Origin: Clostridium magnum DSM 2767
GTDB taxonomy: Bacteria > Bacillota > Clostridia > Clostridiales > Clostridiaceae
Direction: 5' to 3'
Assembly (NCBI RefSeq): GCF_001623875.1
Contig: NZ_LWAE01000002.1
Coordinates: forward strand, 806,001-870,000
Length of the DNA stretch: 64,000 nt
Shown here: one piece after another, positions 51,820 through 61,304 of the stretch
Position numbering within the stretch: the stretch's first letter is position 1
Layout of the letters: the number at the start of each line of letters is the position of its first letter
Notes under the pieces: model-generated
The model's input: only the letters and a program-made list of their open reading frames with translations
What the model was told of the DNA's origin: nothing
The model's database searches: none
Position numbers and translations under genes: made by a program

Positions 51820-52230
51820 TAAGATTATTACTATGAAAAGTTTTGATGATAATTTAATGATATTACTATGTGTCTTTTTTATATTTTCACATTATTTGTA
51901 TAGGGGAGTTAATGAAAGTTTTTGACTATTAGCATAGAATTACTCACTAATATTAAACAATCTATCTTTAACATCGATTTAGTTCTGAGAATTCTTACTA
52001 ACTGTCAACTTTTATTATATATTAGAAAACTGAGTTAAATCTTTAAATATACAAAATACCTTATATGTTATATATGTTAGGGAGTAGAAGCTTTTAAGAT
52101 GAAATCAGTTTCAAAGAAAAAAGGAGGTGAATAAGTTCAATTTGTGTTTGCTTTGGCACATTGAGAAATTATTTATAACTCGTAAATTTTCAATTAAACT
52201 TAATAAAATTTTGGGGGAGGATTAAGGATT
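51820..52230. other. 411-bp gap upstream of the MFS carrier
   Basis: AT-rich. It has a sequence TTAAATATACAAAATAC at 52043-52059 that resembles the dehydrogenase/lipA promoter repeat, and two tiny overlapping frames with a strong ribosome binding site (52099-52225). No terminator for lplA was recognised. Confidence 0.45.
52127..52225 (+). CDS. possible 32-codon leader ORF
   Basis: The frame opens at GTG 52127 (or TTG 52142, which is better spaced from AAAGGAGGTGA at 52119-52130) and stops at 52225, six bases before the MFS start. An 11-codon ORF (52099-52134) overlaps it. The strong ribosome binding site has no other user, so a translated leader is plausible. Weak call. Confidence 0.35.
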   Translation: MNKFNLCLLWHIEKLFITRKFSIKLNKILGED

Positions 52231-53538
52231 ATGGATGTTAATAGTAGTCTAACGAAGAAAAAATATTTACATGTTATTTTACCTTTATTTATCGGCTCAA
52301 TGTTGGCGTTTCTTGACAGGCTTAACATATCCTATGCCGCTTTGACAATGAATAAGGACCTAGGATTTACTGCGGAAGTTTTTGGGATGGGAGCAGGTAT
52401 TCTATTTTTCGGTTATATTTTATTTGAAGTACCAGGTACTGTATTTGCCGAAAAGCGCAGTCCGAGTAAATGGATATTTAGAATTATGGTTACTTGGGGG
52501 CTTGTATGTGTGCTTATGGCTTTTATCCATACATCAGTTCAGTTCTATTTTGTTCGTTTTTTGATTGGAGCAGCAGAAGCAAGTTATTATCCTGTTTGTT
52601 ACTCTGTTGTTATTCCTCGTTGGTTTAATACTCAGGAGAGACCTAAGGCAATATCAATAATGTTGACTTCTCTATTGGTCTCTAATATTATTGGCTCACC
52701 TCTTGCAGGTGTACTAATAGGAATTACATGGCTAGGCTTCAAAGGTTGGCAGATGTTGTTTATACTAGAAGGTGCAATGGCTTTCATTTTTGGATTTATA
52801 GTTCTTTTCTGGTTGAAAGATTCACCAAAAGATGCTCATTGGCTAACAGAGGAAGAAAAGAACAAGTTAATATCAGAGTATGAGCAAGAGATTGCTATAA
52901 AAAATTCTGCGAAGAAATATACTCTATGGCAAGCGTTGTCAGACAAGACAGTACTTAAGATGTGTTTTACTTACTTCATGTGGATCACCGGTTTTTGGGG
53001 ATTTGGATTCTGGCTACCAACAGTATTGAAATCAGTATCTGGATTGAGTAATTCCAGTGTTAGTATGTTAATTATAGTTCCAATGACTTTAGCATTAATT
53101 GGTTTTATTGTTAACGGTAGTTCTTCTTCCAAGAGAGGAGAAACAAAATTGCATATAGCAATTCCATTGTTTATTGGTGCTATCGGTATGCTTGCAGGAA
53201 CTATGACTACAAATCCATTATTAAGTTTCATCTTTACATGTGTTACTGCTGTCGGTGTATACGTAGGAATGGGAGTATGGTGGACTGTACCTACAGCGTT
53301 CTTATCTGGTGAAGCAGCAGCTGGTGCCACAGGTTTAATTAATTCTATAGGAAATATAGGTGGATGGATTGGACCATATTTAATTGGCTTTATTAAAACT
53401 CATACAGGTTCTTATACTGGGGGATATCTATATTTGTCTTTCTCACTTGTAGTTGCTGGTATTTTGATGTTAACACTTAAAAAAGAAGCTCCTACTAGTA
53501 AATTAACACAACAATCTTCAAATACTATTAGTGAATAA
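52231..53538 (+). CDS. MFS transporter, anion:cation symporter type
   Basis: 435 residues behind GGGGGAGG. Twelve helices. The N-terminal FLDRLNISYAALTMNKDLG and RFLIGAAEASYYPVCYSVVIPRWF match the ACS family (GudP, ExuT, phthalate/tartrate carriers), which import organic acids with protons. It probably supplies a carbon source; a link to the dehydrogenase operon is suggested by position and by the promoter-like repeat but not proven. Confidence 0.85.
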   Translation: MDVNSSLTKKKYLHVILPLFIGSMLAFLDRLNISYAALTMNKDLGFTAEVFGMGAGILFFGYILFEVPGTVFAEKRSPSKWIFRIMVTWGLVCVLMAFIHTSVQFYFVRFLIGAAEASYYPVCYSVVIPRWFNTQERPKAISIMLTSLLVSNIIGSPLAGVLIGITWLGFKGWQMLFILEGAMAFIFGFIVLFWLKDSPKDAHWLTEEEKNKLISEYEQEIAIKNSAKKYTLWQALSDKTVLKMCFTYFMWITGFWGFGFWLPTVLKSVSGLSNSSVSMLIIVPMTLALIGFIVNGSSSSKRGETKLHIAIPLFIGAIGMLAGTMTTNPLLSFIFTCVTAVGVYVGMGVWWTVPTAFLSGEAAAGATGLINSIGNIGGWIGPYLIGFIKTHTGSYTGGYLYLSFSLVVAGILMLTLKKEAPTSKLTQQSSNTISE

Positions 53539-53639
53539 TATTTATTATTGCAATGATTATTAATTGGTAACTTGTATTATTGTATTTAAATACATCTGCT
53601 AATTTTCTTGAATCATAAACAAATGTATCTAATAGTAAT

Positions 53640-53684
53640 CCTACTATAAGGTGAATAAGTATTTTCATCTTATAGTAGGGTAAT
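53640..53684. terminator. bidirectional terminator
   Basis: 14-15-bp stem with one G-U (53640-53655 with 53664-53679) between convergent genes. Confidence 0.75.
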
Positions 53685-53694
53685 TTATTTTTCT

Positions 53695-54621
53695 TCATCC
53701 CTTTTCATATGGCTGGCCATCTGCCAGTGGAGCAGTTGTTTTTCCAACAAATCCTGCTAGAGCAAGCATTGTTAAAACATAGGGAATCATTGAATATATT
53801 TCAGTTGGTATATTTAGTACTAGACTTTGAGCGTTTATTTCTAAGGCATTACCAAAGGCAAAAAGTAAACATGCCCACATAGTTCCTTTAGGTTTCCAGT
53901 TACCAAATATCATGGCAGCTAGTGCTATAAAACCACGTCCTGAAACCATACCTTCTTTATATACAGGAGTCATACCTAAAGATAGGGCAGCTCCACCGAT
54001 ACCGGCAAGCATTCCTGAAAGTATTACGCATAAGTATCTTATTTTATAAACACTTATTCCAAGAGTATCTGCTGCCTTTGGATGCTCACCTACTGCCCTT
54101 ATTCTAAGACCTAATGCTGTCTTAAATAGTACAAATTCTGATACAAATACGAATATTAGTGCAAGTATTACAAACCAGTTTAAGCCTGCTATAAAAGGTC
54201 CAACAACGGGAATACTTTTTATAGCTCCAGGTATATTATAGGAAAGACCGGTTACTATATCAGTCTGACCACCTTTTTTAAATATCTTAAAAATAAGAAA
54301 GCTTGCAAAGGCAGTTGCAAACAGATTTATTGCGGTACCGGATATAATCTGGTCTGCTCTTAAATGTATGCTTAAAAAGCCATGAATTAAAGCTAAAAGA
54401 CCACCGGCTATAGCAGCGAATAATATTCCTACTACTGGACTTCCGGTAGCATAGGATCCAAAGACCGCAAAGAAGGCACCCATTACCATCATACCTTCAA
54501 GACCAATATTAACAACACCAGACCTTTCGGAGAATACTCCTCCAAGGCCAGCAAATATAAGTGGGGTTGCCATTCTTAATGTAGATGCTAATATTACCAC
54601 AATAAGGGATGTATTATCCAT
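53695..54621 (-). CDS. nupQ: nucleoside ABC transporter permease (NupQ/BmpD type)
   Basis: 308 residues. About nine membrane helices; LAGLGGVFSERSGVVNIGLEGMMVMGAFF and RAVGEHPKAADTLGISVYKIR are the typical BMP-type nucleoside permease motifs. Last gene of the minus-strand operon; overlaps the preceding permease gene by 8 bp. It imports nucleosides with the next three components. Confidence 0.9.
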   Translation of the reverse strand: MDNTSLIVVILASTLRMATPLIFAGLGGVFSERSGVVNIGLEGMMVMGAFFAVFGSYATGSPVVGILFAAIAGGLLALIHGFLSIHLRADQIISGTAINLFATAFASFLIFKIFKKGGQTDIVTGLSYNIPGAIKSIPVVGPFIAGLNWFVILALIFVFVSEFVLFKTALGLRIRAVGEHPKAADTLGISVYKIRYLCVILSGMLAGIGGAALSLGMTPVYKEGMVSGRGFIALAAMIFGNWKPKGTMWACLLFAFGNALEINAQSLVLNIPTEIYSMIPYVLTMLALAGFVGKTTAPLADGQPYEKG

Positions 54622-55723
54622 TTACAATCGCCCCTTTCTTCCTTCTCTTGTTTTCAAAGTATTTGATAACATAGTCTGTAGCAACGAAAATTATTACTAT
54701 GGATTGAATTAAGTATACTATCTCTTTTGGTATAGAGTTTAACTGAAGTATTCTGGAGCTACTATTTAAGGCCCCAAATAGCAATGCTGAAGGTATGCAT
54801 CCAATAGGATTACTCTTAGCTAAAAGTGCAACTGCGATACCATCAAAGCCATAGCCTATAAAACCCATAAGGTCTGTACTGCTGTACATAACACCTGCTA
54901 GGTGAGATGCACCACCTATTCCAGCAATAGCTCCTGATAAAACCATAGCTAGTACTGTATTTCTTGCTATGTTAATTCCGCCATATTCTGCTCCTAGAGC
55001 ATTTATTCCTACTGCTCTTATTTCATATCCTACAGTGGTCTTCCAGAGGAGCCAGTATATGAGAACAGCAAAAATGATACCTATTATAAGACCTATGTTT
55101 GCTCTGCTGGCTGGACTAAACTGAAGTAACTGAGCACTTTCTTGTATTATTGGTGTTGAAGCTTTAGATGCAATTCCAATAGGGGTTCTAAGCACAATTA
55201 TATTAACTAAATATAAAGCAAGATAGTTCATCATAATTGTATTGATAACTTCATTTGTTCCAAACCTAGCTTTTAGGTAACCAGGTATTGCTCCCCATAT
55301 TCCTCCACCAACAATACCAGACAGTATTATTAAAGGTGCGTGTATCCAAGGGTTAAGACCAGGGATTAATCCAACTATAGCTGCACAAATCATTCCTAAA
55401 GTAAACTGTCCCTCAACTCCAATATTAAATAATCCACATTTAAAAGCTATAGAATGAGCAACTCCTGTAAATATAAGTGGAGTTACAAAAACCATTGTTT
55501 CCAGCGTTTTAGAAGTATCTCCAAAGCTTCCTCTAATAATTACAGATATAAGGTCAGCTAAGGCTTCAAAATATTGAGTTATTGAATATTCTTTTGCCCA
55601 CATTACAAAAAACACTGCCACAAACAAAGAAACAAGTATCGAAAATAACGGAAAGATTAAGCTTTTTAATACTCCTTTTACTGCAATTGCAGTCTTATTT
55701 CTATTCTCCACTTTATTCAACAT
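54614..55723 (-). CDS. nupP: nucleoside ABC transporter permease (NupP/BmpC type)
   Basis: 369 residues. N-terminal helix, long loop and eight further helices; FKCGLFNIGVEGQFTLG and RAVGINALGAEYGGINIARN mark the family. Partner of NupQ. Overlaps the ATPase gene by 11 bp, giving tight coupling. Confidence 0.9.
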   Translation of the reverse strand: MLNKVENRNKTAIAVKGVLKSLIFPLFSILVSLFVAVFFVMWAKEYSITQYFEALADLISVIIRGSFGDTSKTLETMVFVTPLIFTGVAHSIAFKCGLFNIGVEGQFTLGMICAAIVGLIPGLNPWIHAPLIILSGIVGGGIWGAIPGYLKARFGTNEVINTIMMNYLALYLVNIIVLRTPIGIASKASTPIIQESAQLLQFSPASRANIGLIIGIIFAVLIYWLLWKTTVGYEIRAVGINALGAEYGGINIARNTVLAMVLSGAIAGIGGASHLAGVMYSSTDLMGFIGYGFDGIAVALLAKSNPIGCIPSALLFGALNSSSRILQLNSIPKEIVYLIQSIVIIFVATDYVIKYFENKRRKKGAIVNG

Positions 55724-57251
55724 TCTTCACCTCTTTTTTACTATCCAAAGTTCCTCCGGCCATAAGTATTCCAAGCTTCTTTTCATCAGCTTCTTTTCTG
55801 TCCAATATATCAACTATATTACCATCATACATAACCGCTATTCTGTCTGAAAGCGCTAATACTTCATCAAGTTCAAGAGATACTAATAGAACTGCTGTAC
55901 CTTTGTCTCTCTCTTGAACCAGTCTTTTATGTATGTATTCTATAGCACCAACATCAATACCCCTTGTTGGCTGAGATGCTATCATTAAATCAGGATCTTT
56001 GGCGATTTCTCTTGCTGCTATTAGTTTTTGTTGATTACCACCGGATAATGCAGATGCTGCTACTTCATCATTAGGTGTTCTAATATCAAACTCCTCTATT
56101 AGTCTTTGACAGTGTTTACGTATTTCACTGTAATTCATCACTATACCGTTACTAAAAGGTTTTCTATAGTAGGTGCCTAAAACTGAGTTTTCAAATAAGG
56201 AATACTTAAGAATAAGTCCTCTTTTGTGTCTATCTTCCGGAATATGAGCTAAGCCTGAGTCTGTGATTTCCCTGGGACTTTTTTCGAACAGATCTTTATC
56301 TTTTAATTGTATCTTTCCAGATTCAGATTTTCTAAGACCGGTTAAGGCTTCTATAAACTCTGTCTGACCATTTCCATCTACACCAGCTAATCCTACTATT
56401 TCTCCAGCTCGTACAGTTAGATCTACTCCCTTAACAGCCTCAACTCCTCTATGATCCTTTACTACAAGTTTTTCAACCTTTAATATTTTGTCCCCTAGCT
56501 TTGCCTCATCCTTTTTAACAACTAAATTTACTTTTCTGCCTACCATAAGCTCTGCTAGCTGGTCTATGTTGGTCTCCTTAGTTTTGACAGTTCCTGTTAC
56601 TACACCTCTCCTTATTATAGTTACCCTGTCACTCATTTTCATAACTTCCTTTAGCTTATGAGTTATTAGAATAACGGATTTACCTTCTTCTTTTAAGTTA
56701 TCTATAATTGCACCCAGTTCATCTATTTCCTGTGGTGTTAAGACTGCTGTAGGTTCATCTAGTATTAACACATCTGCGCCCCTGTACAAGGCTTTTAGAA
56801 TTTCAACTTTTTGCTGCTGGCCAACAGACATATCCTCAATAACAGCCTTAGGATTTATATTAAATCCATATTTATCTGCAATTTCTGTAACATCTTTTAT
56901 TGCCTTTTTCATGTCAATTTTTAAACCTACTTTAGGTTCCATTCCTAAAACTATATTTTCTGCTACGGTAAAATTATGAACTAGCATAAAATGCTGATGA
57001 ACCATACCTATTCCAAGCTTAATAGCATCGTTAGGATTAGTAATCTTAACTGGTTTACCGGTTACGAGAATCTCTCCCTTTTCCGGTTGATATAATCCAT
57101 AAAGTATATTCATAAGGGTAGTTTTTCCTGCACCATTTTCACCAAGTAAAACATGAGTTTCACCTTTAAATAAGTGGAAATTAACCTCATCATTGGCTAC
57201 AGTTCCCGGAAAAATTTTAGTTATCCCAATCATTTCGATTACCTTATTCAT
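55713..57251 (-). CDS. nupO: nucleoside ABC transporter ATP-binding protein (two-domain)
   Basis: 512 residues behind AGGAGGG. Two fused nucleotide-binding domains: the first with GENGAGKTT and Walker B VLILDEPTAVLTP; the second with a GVDGNGQTE P-loop lacking the lysine, ALSGGNQQK and DLMIASQPTRGID, normal for this family. It powers the transporter. A 46-bp tandem duplication lies just upstream. Confidence 0.92.
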   Translation of the reverse strand: MNKVIEMIGITKIFPGTVANDEVNFHLFKGETHVLLGENGAGKTTLMNILYGLYQPEKGEILVTGKPVKITNPNDAIKLGIGMVHQHFMLVHNFTVAENIVLGMEPKVGLKIDMKKAIKDVTEIADKYGFNINPKAVIEDMSVGQQQKVEILKALYRGADVLILDEPTAVLTPQEIDELGAIIDNLKEEGKSVILITHKLKEVMKMSDRVTIIRRGVVTGTVKTKETNIDQLAELMVGRKVNLVVKKDEAKLGDKILKVEKLVVKDHRGVEAVKGVDLTVRAGEIVGLAGVDGNGQTEFIEALTGLRKSESGKIQLKDKDLFEKSPREITDSGLAHIPEDRHKRGLILKYSLFENSVLGTYYRKPFSNGIVMNYSEIRKHCQRLIEEFDIRTPNDEVAASALSGGNQQKLIAAREIAKDPDLMIASQPTRGIDVGAIEYIHKRLVQERDKGTAVLLVSLELDEVLALSDRIAVMYDGNIVDILDRKEADEKKLGILMAGGTLDSKKEVKNVE

Positions 57252-57258
57252 TTTTACC

Positions 57259-57350
57259 CTCCTGTATTCCTTATACTGCCCTAAAAGATTATTAATCTTT
57301 TAGTCTCCTGTATTCCTTATACTGCCCTAAAAGATTATTAATCCTTTAGC
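57259..57350. repeat. 46-bp tandem duplication upstream of nupO
   Basis: Units 57259-57304 and 57305-57350 differ only near their ends. The unit starts at the nupO ribosome binding site side, so the copy nearest the gene supplies AGGAG. Confidence 0.9.
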
Positions 57351-57378
57351 ATCCTTAATATAATATGAGCATACTTTT

Positions 57379-57414
57379 AAAAATAAGCTAGGCATTCACC
57401 TAGCTTATTTTTAA
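57379..57414 (-). terminator. terminator between bmpA-like gene and nupO
   Basis: Perfect 14-bp stem (57379-57392 with 57399-57412) with A/T flanks. Read on the minus strand it lies after the lipoprotein gene and would reduce the ATPase/permease transcript. Confidence 0.8.
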
Positions 57415-57475
57415 CATAAAGAGCTTATTATATTACCCCACCTGATCCAAGTTTTAATTCATCAATAAGCCAATT

Positions 57476-58540
57476 TTAGATTGAAGGTGCTGTAAATTTT
57501 GCTGCATCTTCTTTTGTAGCAGGAACAGTTATTTTTCCGTCAACTATAGCTGTTCTGTATTTTTCAACTAAATCTAAAATATCCTTTGGAGTATTCTTAC
57601 TTGAAGTACCTGCTATATCAACACCTTTATCTTTTAATGTAAATACTTTTGATTGACCGCCATCGAATGTTCCAGCTGCAATTCCTTTAACTGTATCATA
57701 AGTTGCAGTGTCAACTCTCTTTACCATACTAGTAAGAATAACATCTGCATATTTTGGAACAGTAACTGCTTGGTCTTGGTCAACGCCTATAGCCCAAAGT
57801 TTCTTATCTGCTTTAGTCATAGCTTTTGCTACTTTAAATAAACCAAGTCCAGTACCGCCTGCTGCATGATATATTACATCACAACCACCGTTGTACATGC
57901 TAGTAGCAAGCTCTTCTCCCTTAGTTGGATTAGCAAAGTCAGCAGCATATCTTATATCAAATTGAACGTTTGGATTAACAGTTTTAGCTCCAGCAATATA
58001 TCCTGCTGCAAATCTATTTATTAATTCAAAGTCTTTTCCACCAATAAATCCAATTTTATTGCTTTTAGTCATTTTGCCAGCTATAACTCCAGTTAAAAAC
58101 GAGCCTTCTTGTTCTTTAAAGTTAAGTGAAACTACATTTTTCTCCTTAACTTCTGAGTCTATTATGGCAAATTTTTTATCAGGATATTTTTTTGCTATAG
58201 CTGTCATAGCATCTCCCATTTGGAATCCAACACCAAATACGATATCGGAACCATTATCAACTAAGGCCTGAAGATTTGGTTGATATTCATCCTTCTTTTT
58301 TGATTCAATTGGTTTATAGTCTATGTTCTTTAATTCTTCCATAGCTTTCTTTATGCCTTGGTCTGCTGCCTGATTAAAGGATTTATCATTTAAACCACCT
58401 TCATCCGTTGCAAGACCTACTTTTATTTTTTTAGTCTGATTCGTGTCACCTGTTTCTTGTTTCTGACCTCCGCATCCTGCAAATAATGATACTGTCATTA
58501 TAGCTGCGGCAGCTAATGCTAATAGTCTTTTTTTGTTCAT
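57476..58540 (-). CDS. nupN: BMP-family nucleoside-binding lipoprotein
   Basis: 354 residues behind GGAGGGAG. Lipoprotein signal with Cys23 (SLFAGCGGQ), then the BMP/TmpC fold: GLATDEGGLNDKSFNQAA, IIDSEV, FIGGKDFELINRFAAGYIAGA and IGVDQDQ. It captures purine nucleosides outside the cell. First gene of the operon. No purine riboswitch could be recognised in the upstream 370 bp. Confidence 0.9.
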   Translation of the reverse strand: MNKKRLLALAAAAIMTVSLFAGCGGQKQETGDTNQTKKIKVGLATDEGGLNDKSFNQAADQGIKKAMEELKNIDYKPIESKKKDEYQPNLQALVDNGSDIVFGVGFQMGDAMTAIAKKYPDKKFAIIDSEVKEKNVVSLNFKEQEGSFLTGVIAGKMTKSNKIGFIGGKDFELINRFAAGYIAGAKTVNPNVQFDIRYAADFANPTKGEELATSMYNGGCDVIYHAAGGTGLGLFKVAKAMTKADKKLWAIGVDQDQAVTVPKYADVILTSMVKRVDTATYDTVKGIAAGTFDGGQSKVFTLKDKGVDIAGTSSKNTPKDILDLVEKYRTAIVDGKITVPATKEDAAKFTAPSI

Positions 58541-58911
58541 TAGAAACTCCCTCCTAAAAAAGATATTATTATAGTATTTATATTTACTTAATAGATTATT
58601 CTACAACACCTTCGTCATTCCTTCCTGTTTTTTAATAGTTTTACATTTAATTGTAGTGTTGTTTTAACTTGGTATAGTGAGTAGTTTCTCATAAAGCTAG
58701 CCATCTCTGGGTTTATGATACACACTAATGCTTTATAATTTCTATTAGTAGTATATGTAGCAAATACTTTAATTAGAAGATTTGCTATTAAAGAATAATA
58801 TATACAGAATTTACAGTAAAACTTAGACTTTTTTGGTCTGAATAGCATAGTAACAGTTTTTTATCTTTTCCATAATATAATATGTATTATCAAATGGAAG
58901 GAAGGAATATA
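58541..58911. other. 371-bp divergent gap nupN-yabG
   Basis: No gene or riboswitch recognised. A 77-codon minus frame (58615-58848) lacks a ribosome binding site and is probably chance. The yabG ribosome binding site GAAGGAAGGA lies at its right end. Confidence 0.4.
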
Positions 58912-59916
58912 ATGAAGCTCCAGTTAGGTGATACTGTTATTGTAAATAAGGATAAAAAAGGAGACCTTTGGAAAATTGAAAAATTCTATCGAACTAATCC
59001 AAGGATTGTTAGGTTAAAAGGAATGACTAACCGTTCCATTATAGATATTTATGAAGACCAAATAATAAAGATTGATGAAGGAACTATTGGAAAACTTTCA
59101 GAAAGGAATAACCGTCACTGTATAGGTTTTCTTTCTGATATGAGAGAAATGCTAAGAAATGGAGATACTGCTGCTGAACCTAACAAAAATGTTGAGTCTA
59201 TAAAGAATGATGAGGAAGATAAAAAAAACTGGATTTTTAACATGCCTGGTACTATACTTCATCTAGATAGCTATAAGCCTTTTATGGAAAAGTGTATTAA
59301 GCTATATAGGCAGCTTGGAATTCCTGCTGTTGGATATTATATGGATGCTTCTGAGTTTCCTAATAAAATTACAGAATTGTTAGAGAAAGAGCGGCCTGAT
59401 GTTTTAGTTATTACCGGTCATGATAGTTTAAGGGATAATAAAAAACCCTTTTTAATGGAATCTTATCTAAACTCAAAATACTTTGTGGAAGCAGTTACAG
59501 AAGCTAGAAAATTTGATAGAAATAAGAATAGTCTTGTTATCATTGCTGGGGCTTGTAGATCCTTCTTTGAAGCTATAATGGAGGCAGGAGCAAACTTTGC
59601 AAGCTCTCCAATGAGGGTAAGAGTTTCTGATGTTGACCCAGCAATAATTGCAATGATAGCGTCTCTAACTCCAACTTTAAACTCCATAGACATTTTAAAG
59701 GCAATAAATCGTACCAGGGCAGGTACTGATGGCATTGGAGGTATTGAGACAGAAGGAACGCTAAGAAAGGCAATTCCAAATAAGAAATATGTCCCACCTG
59801 CCGATGAAGAGCCTCCTAAAAATGAAGCTATAGATACTCCTACTAATATTAGTAGAGGCCATCTTGATTTATACTGTCCTTTTAACAGTTGCCCATATAA
59901 TTTTAAAAGCTTCTAA
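58912..59916 (+). CDS. yabG: sporulation-specific protease YabG
   Basis: 334 residues from the ATG at 58912, preceded by GGAAGGA; an upstream in-frame ATG at 58882 has no ribosome binding site. YabG cysteine protease: KLQLGDTVIVNKDKKGDLW at the N-terminus, His170 in ITGHDS and Cys215 in IAGACRSF as the likely catalytic pair. It matures spore coat and cortex-linked proteins (for example preproSleC and CspBA in C. difficile). The C-terminus has about 40 extra residues with two cysteines (LYCPFNSCPYNF) beyond the common family end. Forespore/mother-cell sigma control is expected. Confidence 0.9.
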   Translation: MKLQLGDTVIVNKDKKGDLWKIEKFYRTNPRIVRLKGMTNRSIIDIYEDQIIKIDEGTIGKLSERNNRHCIGFLSDMREMLRNGDTAAEPNKNVESIKNDEEDKKNWIFNMPGTILHLDSYKPFMEKCIKLYRQLGIPAVGYYMDASEFPNKITELLEKERPDVLVITGHDSLRDNKKPFLMESYLNSKYFVEAVTEARKFDRNKNSLVIIAGACRSFFEAIMEAGANFASSPMRVRVSDVDPAIIAMIASLTPTLNSIDILKAINRTRAGTDGIGGIETEGTLRKAIPNKKYVPPADEEPPKNEAIDTPTNISRGHLDLYCPFNSCPYNFKSF

Positions 59917-59972
59917 ATTAAATAGAAAAGCTGTAACTTATATTATACTAAGCTACAGCTTTTCTATTTAAT
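59917..59972. terminator. 24-bp bidirectional terminator
   Basis: Arms 59917-59940 and 59949-59972 pair with one G-U; between convergent genes. Confidence 0.88.
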
Positions 59973-59974
59973 AT

Positions 59975-61018
59975 CTACTCCCAGGCTGACGTAGATTCTT
60001 TAACTATAAATTGCATTAAGGAAAATTCAGCTTGTGATAAATTCATAGGCACTCTATCTTCTGAATACTCTGGACGATTAGTGTTACCATCTAATCCACC
60101 TGTATCTACACAACTTCGTATTATTCGTTCGATATCTAATTTTTGCAATACCTCTGGCTTTTTTTCAAGGGCTGTGATAGCTGCAGAAGTTCCATAAGCA
60201 CCCCAATTTGATACAGAAGCCACTAAGGTAATATCTGCTGGAACTACGCAGGCTATAAGACTTCCTTTTGATATGGTTTTAGCTGTTATAGAAGCTAAGC
60301 TTCCCATTCCAAGTTCGTTTCCACCATCACCAAAGCCTACAGTAAGTATTCCTTTTGATTTTGCAGCAGCAAATAGTGCTTCACCATGAATAAATAGGTG
60401 AGAAGGAATTTCCCTTCCTTTAAAGGTATAGCTCTTACCATCCTTTGCTGGCCCTGGAAGCTCTATGGAGATGACAGCAGAAGGATTAATTTTTGATATT
60501 AGATCTTTTGCGGCCTCAGCTGCTATTTTTATATCTGTGGTGAAAGGATATATTCCAGCAACAGGAGCGTTATCATCACTAGTTTTTGAATGAAGTGCTG
60601 TGGTAATATCTGTTGGTACTAAACCAGCAGCATTTATGCATGCGCTTGCATAAGGTATATACTGTTTTGCAGTTATTATAATAGGGATTGCACCAAAAAC
60701 CTCTTCTAATACTCTTGCAAGTACAGCAGCTCCCACTGGTCCATCAGTTTCACTTAGGCCTTCTGTAAGCCAGGTCAGTGAAGGAAATCCCGTTAAAATT
60801 AGGACAGGACTTCTTAGCTTAATAACTTTCTTTAACGCAATAGCACAATAGGTTGTAAGGGGATAGTGTTGCAACTTTCTAGCTGCATCATATAAGTATA
60901 AAATATTTCCTCTTCCGCTTAAATCATAACTAATCATCCTGTCCAGGCTTTCACCAAGCTTGTGTAATTGAAAATGATTAATGGTAGTTAATTTATTTAA
61001 CGATATATCTCTACCCAT
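59975..61018 (-). CDS. DUF4392 / D-glutamate cyclase-like protein
   Basis: 347 residues. The family signature GFGDGGNELGMG and the earlier ETDGPVGAAVLAR match the DUF4392 domain found in mammalian D-glutamate cyclase, which interconverts D-glutamate and 5-oxo-D-proline. Here it stands alone without a racemase domain. The start is uncertain: ATG 61018 has no ribosome binding site of its own, while a five-codon ORF with AGGAGG lies just upstream; the conserved part begins only near residue 22. Confidence 0.82.
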   Translation of the reverse strand: MGRDISLNKLTTINHFQLHKLGESLDRMISYDLSGRGNILYLYDAARKLQHYPLTTYCAIALKKVIKLRSPVLILTGFPSLTWLTEGLSETDGPVGAAVLARVLEEVFGAIPIIITAKQYIPYASACINAAGLVPTDITTALHSKTSDDNAPVAGIYPFTTDIKIAAEAAKDLISKINPSAVISIELPGPAKDGKSYTFKGREIPSHLFIHGEALFAAAKSKGILTVGFGDGGNELGMGSLASITAKTISKGSLIACVVPADITLVASVSNWGAYGTSAAITALEKKPEVLQKLDIERIIRSCVDTGGLDGNTNRPEYSEDRVPMNLSQAEFSLMQFIVKESTSAWE

Positions 61019-61024
61019 TGCAAA

Positions 61025-61042
61025 TTACCAGATGCCAAGCAT
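61025..61042 (-). other. five-codon minicistron before the DUF4392 gene
   Basis: AGGAGG, five bases, then ATG and four codons to TAA (Met-Leu-Gly-Ile-Trp). It ends seven bases before ATG 61018, so ribosomes could reinitiate on the main gene. Confidence 0.35.
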
Positions 61043-61304
61043 CCAGTCCTCCTATCTGAAACAACATATTTATACCAGTGTATTCAGTTAGCAATTAAGT
61101 GTTACATTTAGTAGTTTACTAGAAATTATTGTAGTTATTAACGAAAAAAGGATTGAATAAAGATAAGCTATGGGTGAGCAAAATAACAGTAGAGTATCTT
61201 TTTTTATTAGAAATATAATCGTTAAGGAGTGGAAATCCTTAGGATCTAATATGAGATTTGTGTCAGTAGTTGATATTAATTATTTAAATTGAGGGGGAGG
61301 TAAC

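Noticed and set aside
58615..58848. 77-residue minus-strand gene
   Set aside because: No ribosome binding site at its ATG, low-complexity AT-driven codons and placement in the control region of nupN.
58541..58911. Purine riboswitch upstream of the nucleoside transporter
   Set aside because: The minus strand was read for the conserved loop sequences of the purine aptamer and they are not there.
61170..61292. 40-residue frame just before the DUF523 gene
   Set aside because: The nearest purine-rich stretch is too far from its ATG, and it has no terminator or family resemblance; probably leader sequence.
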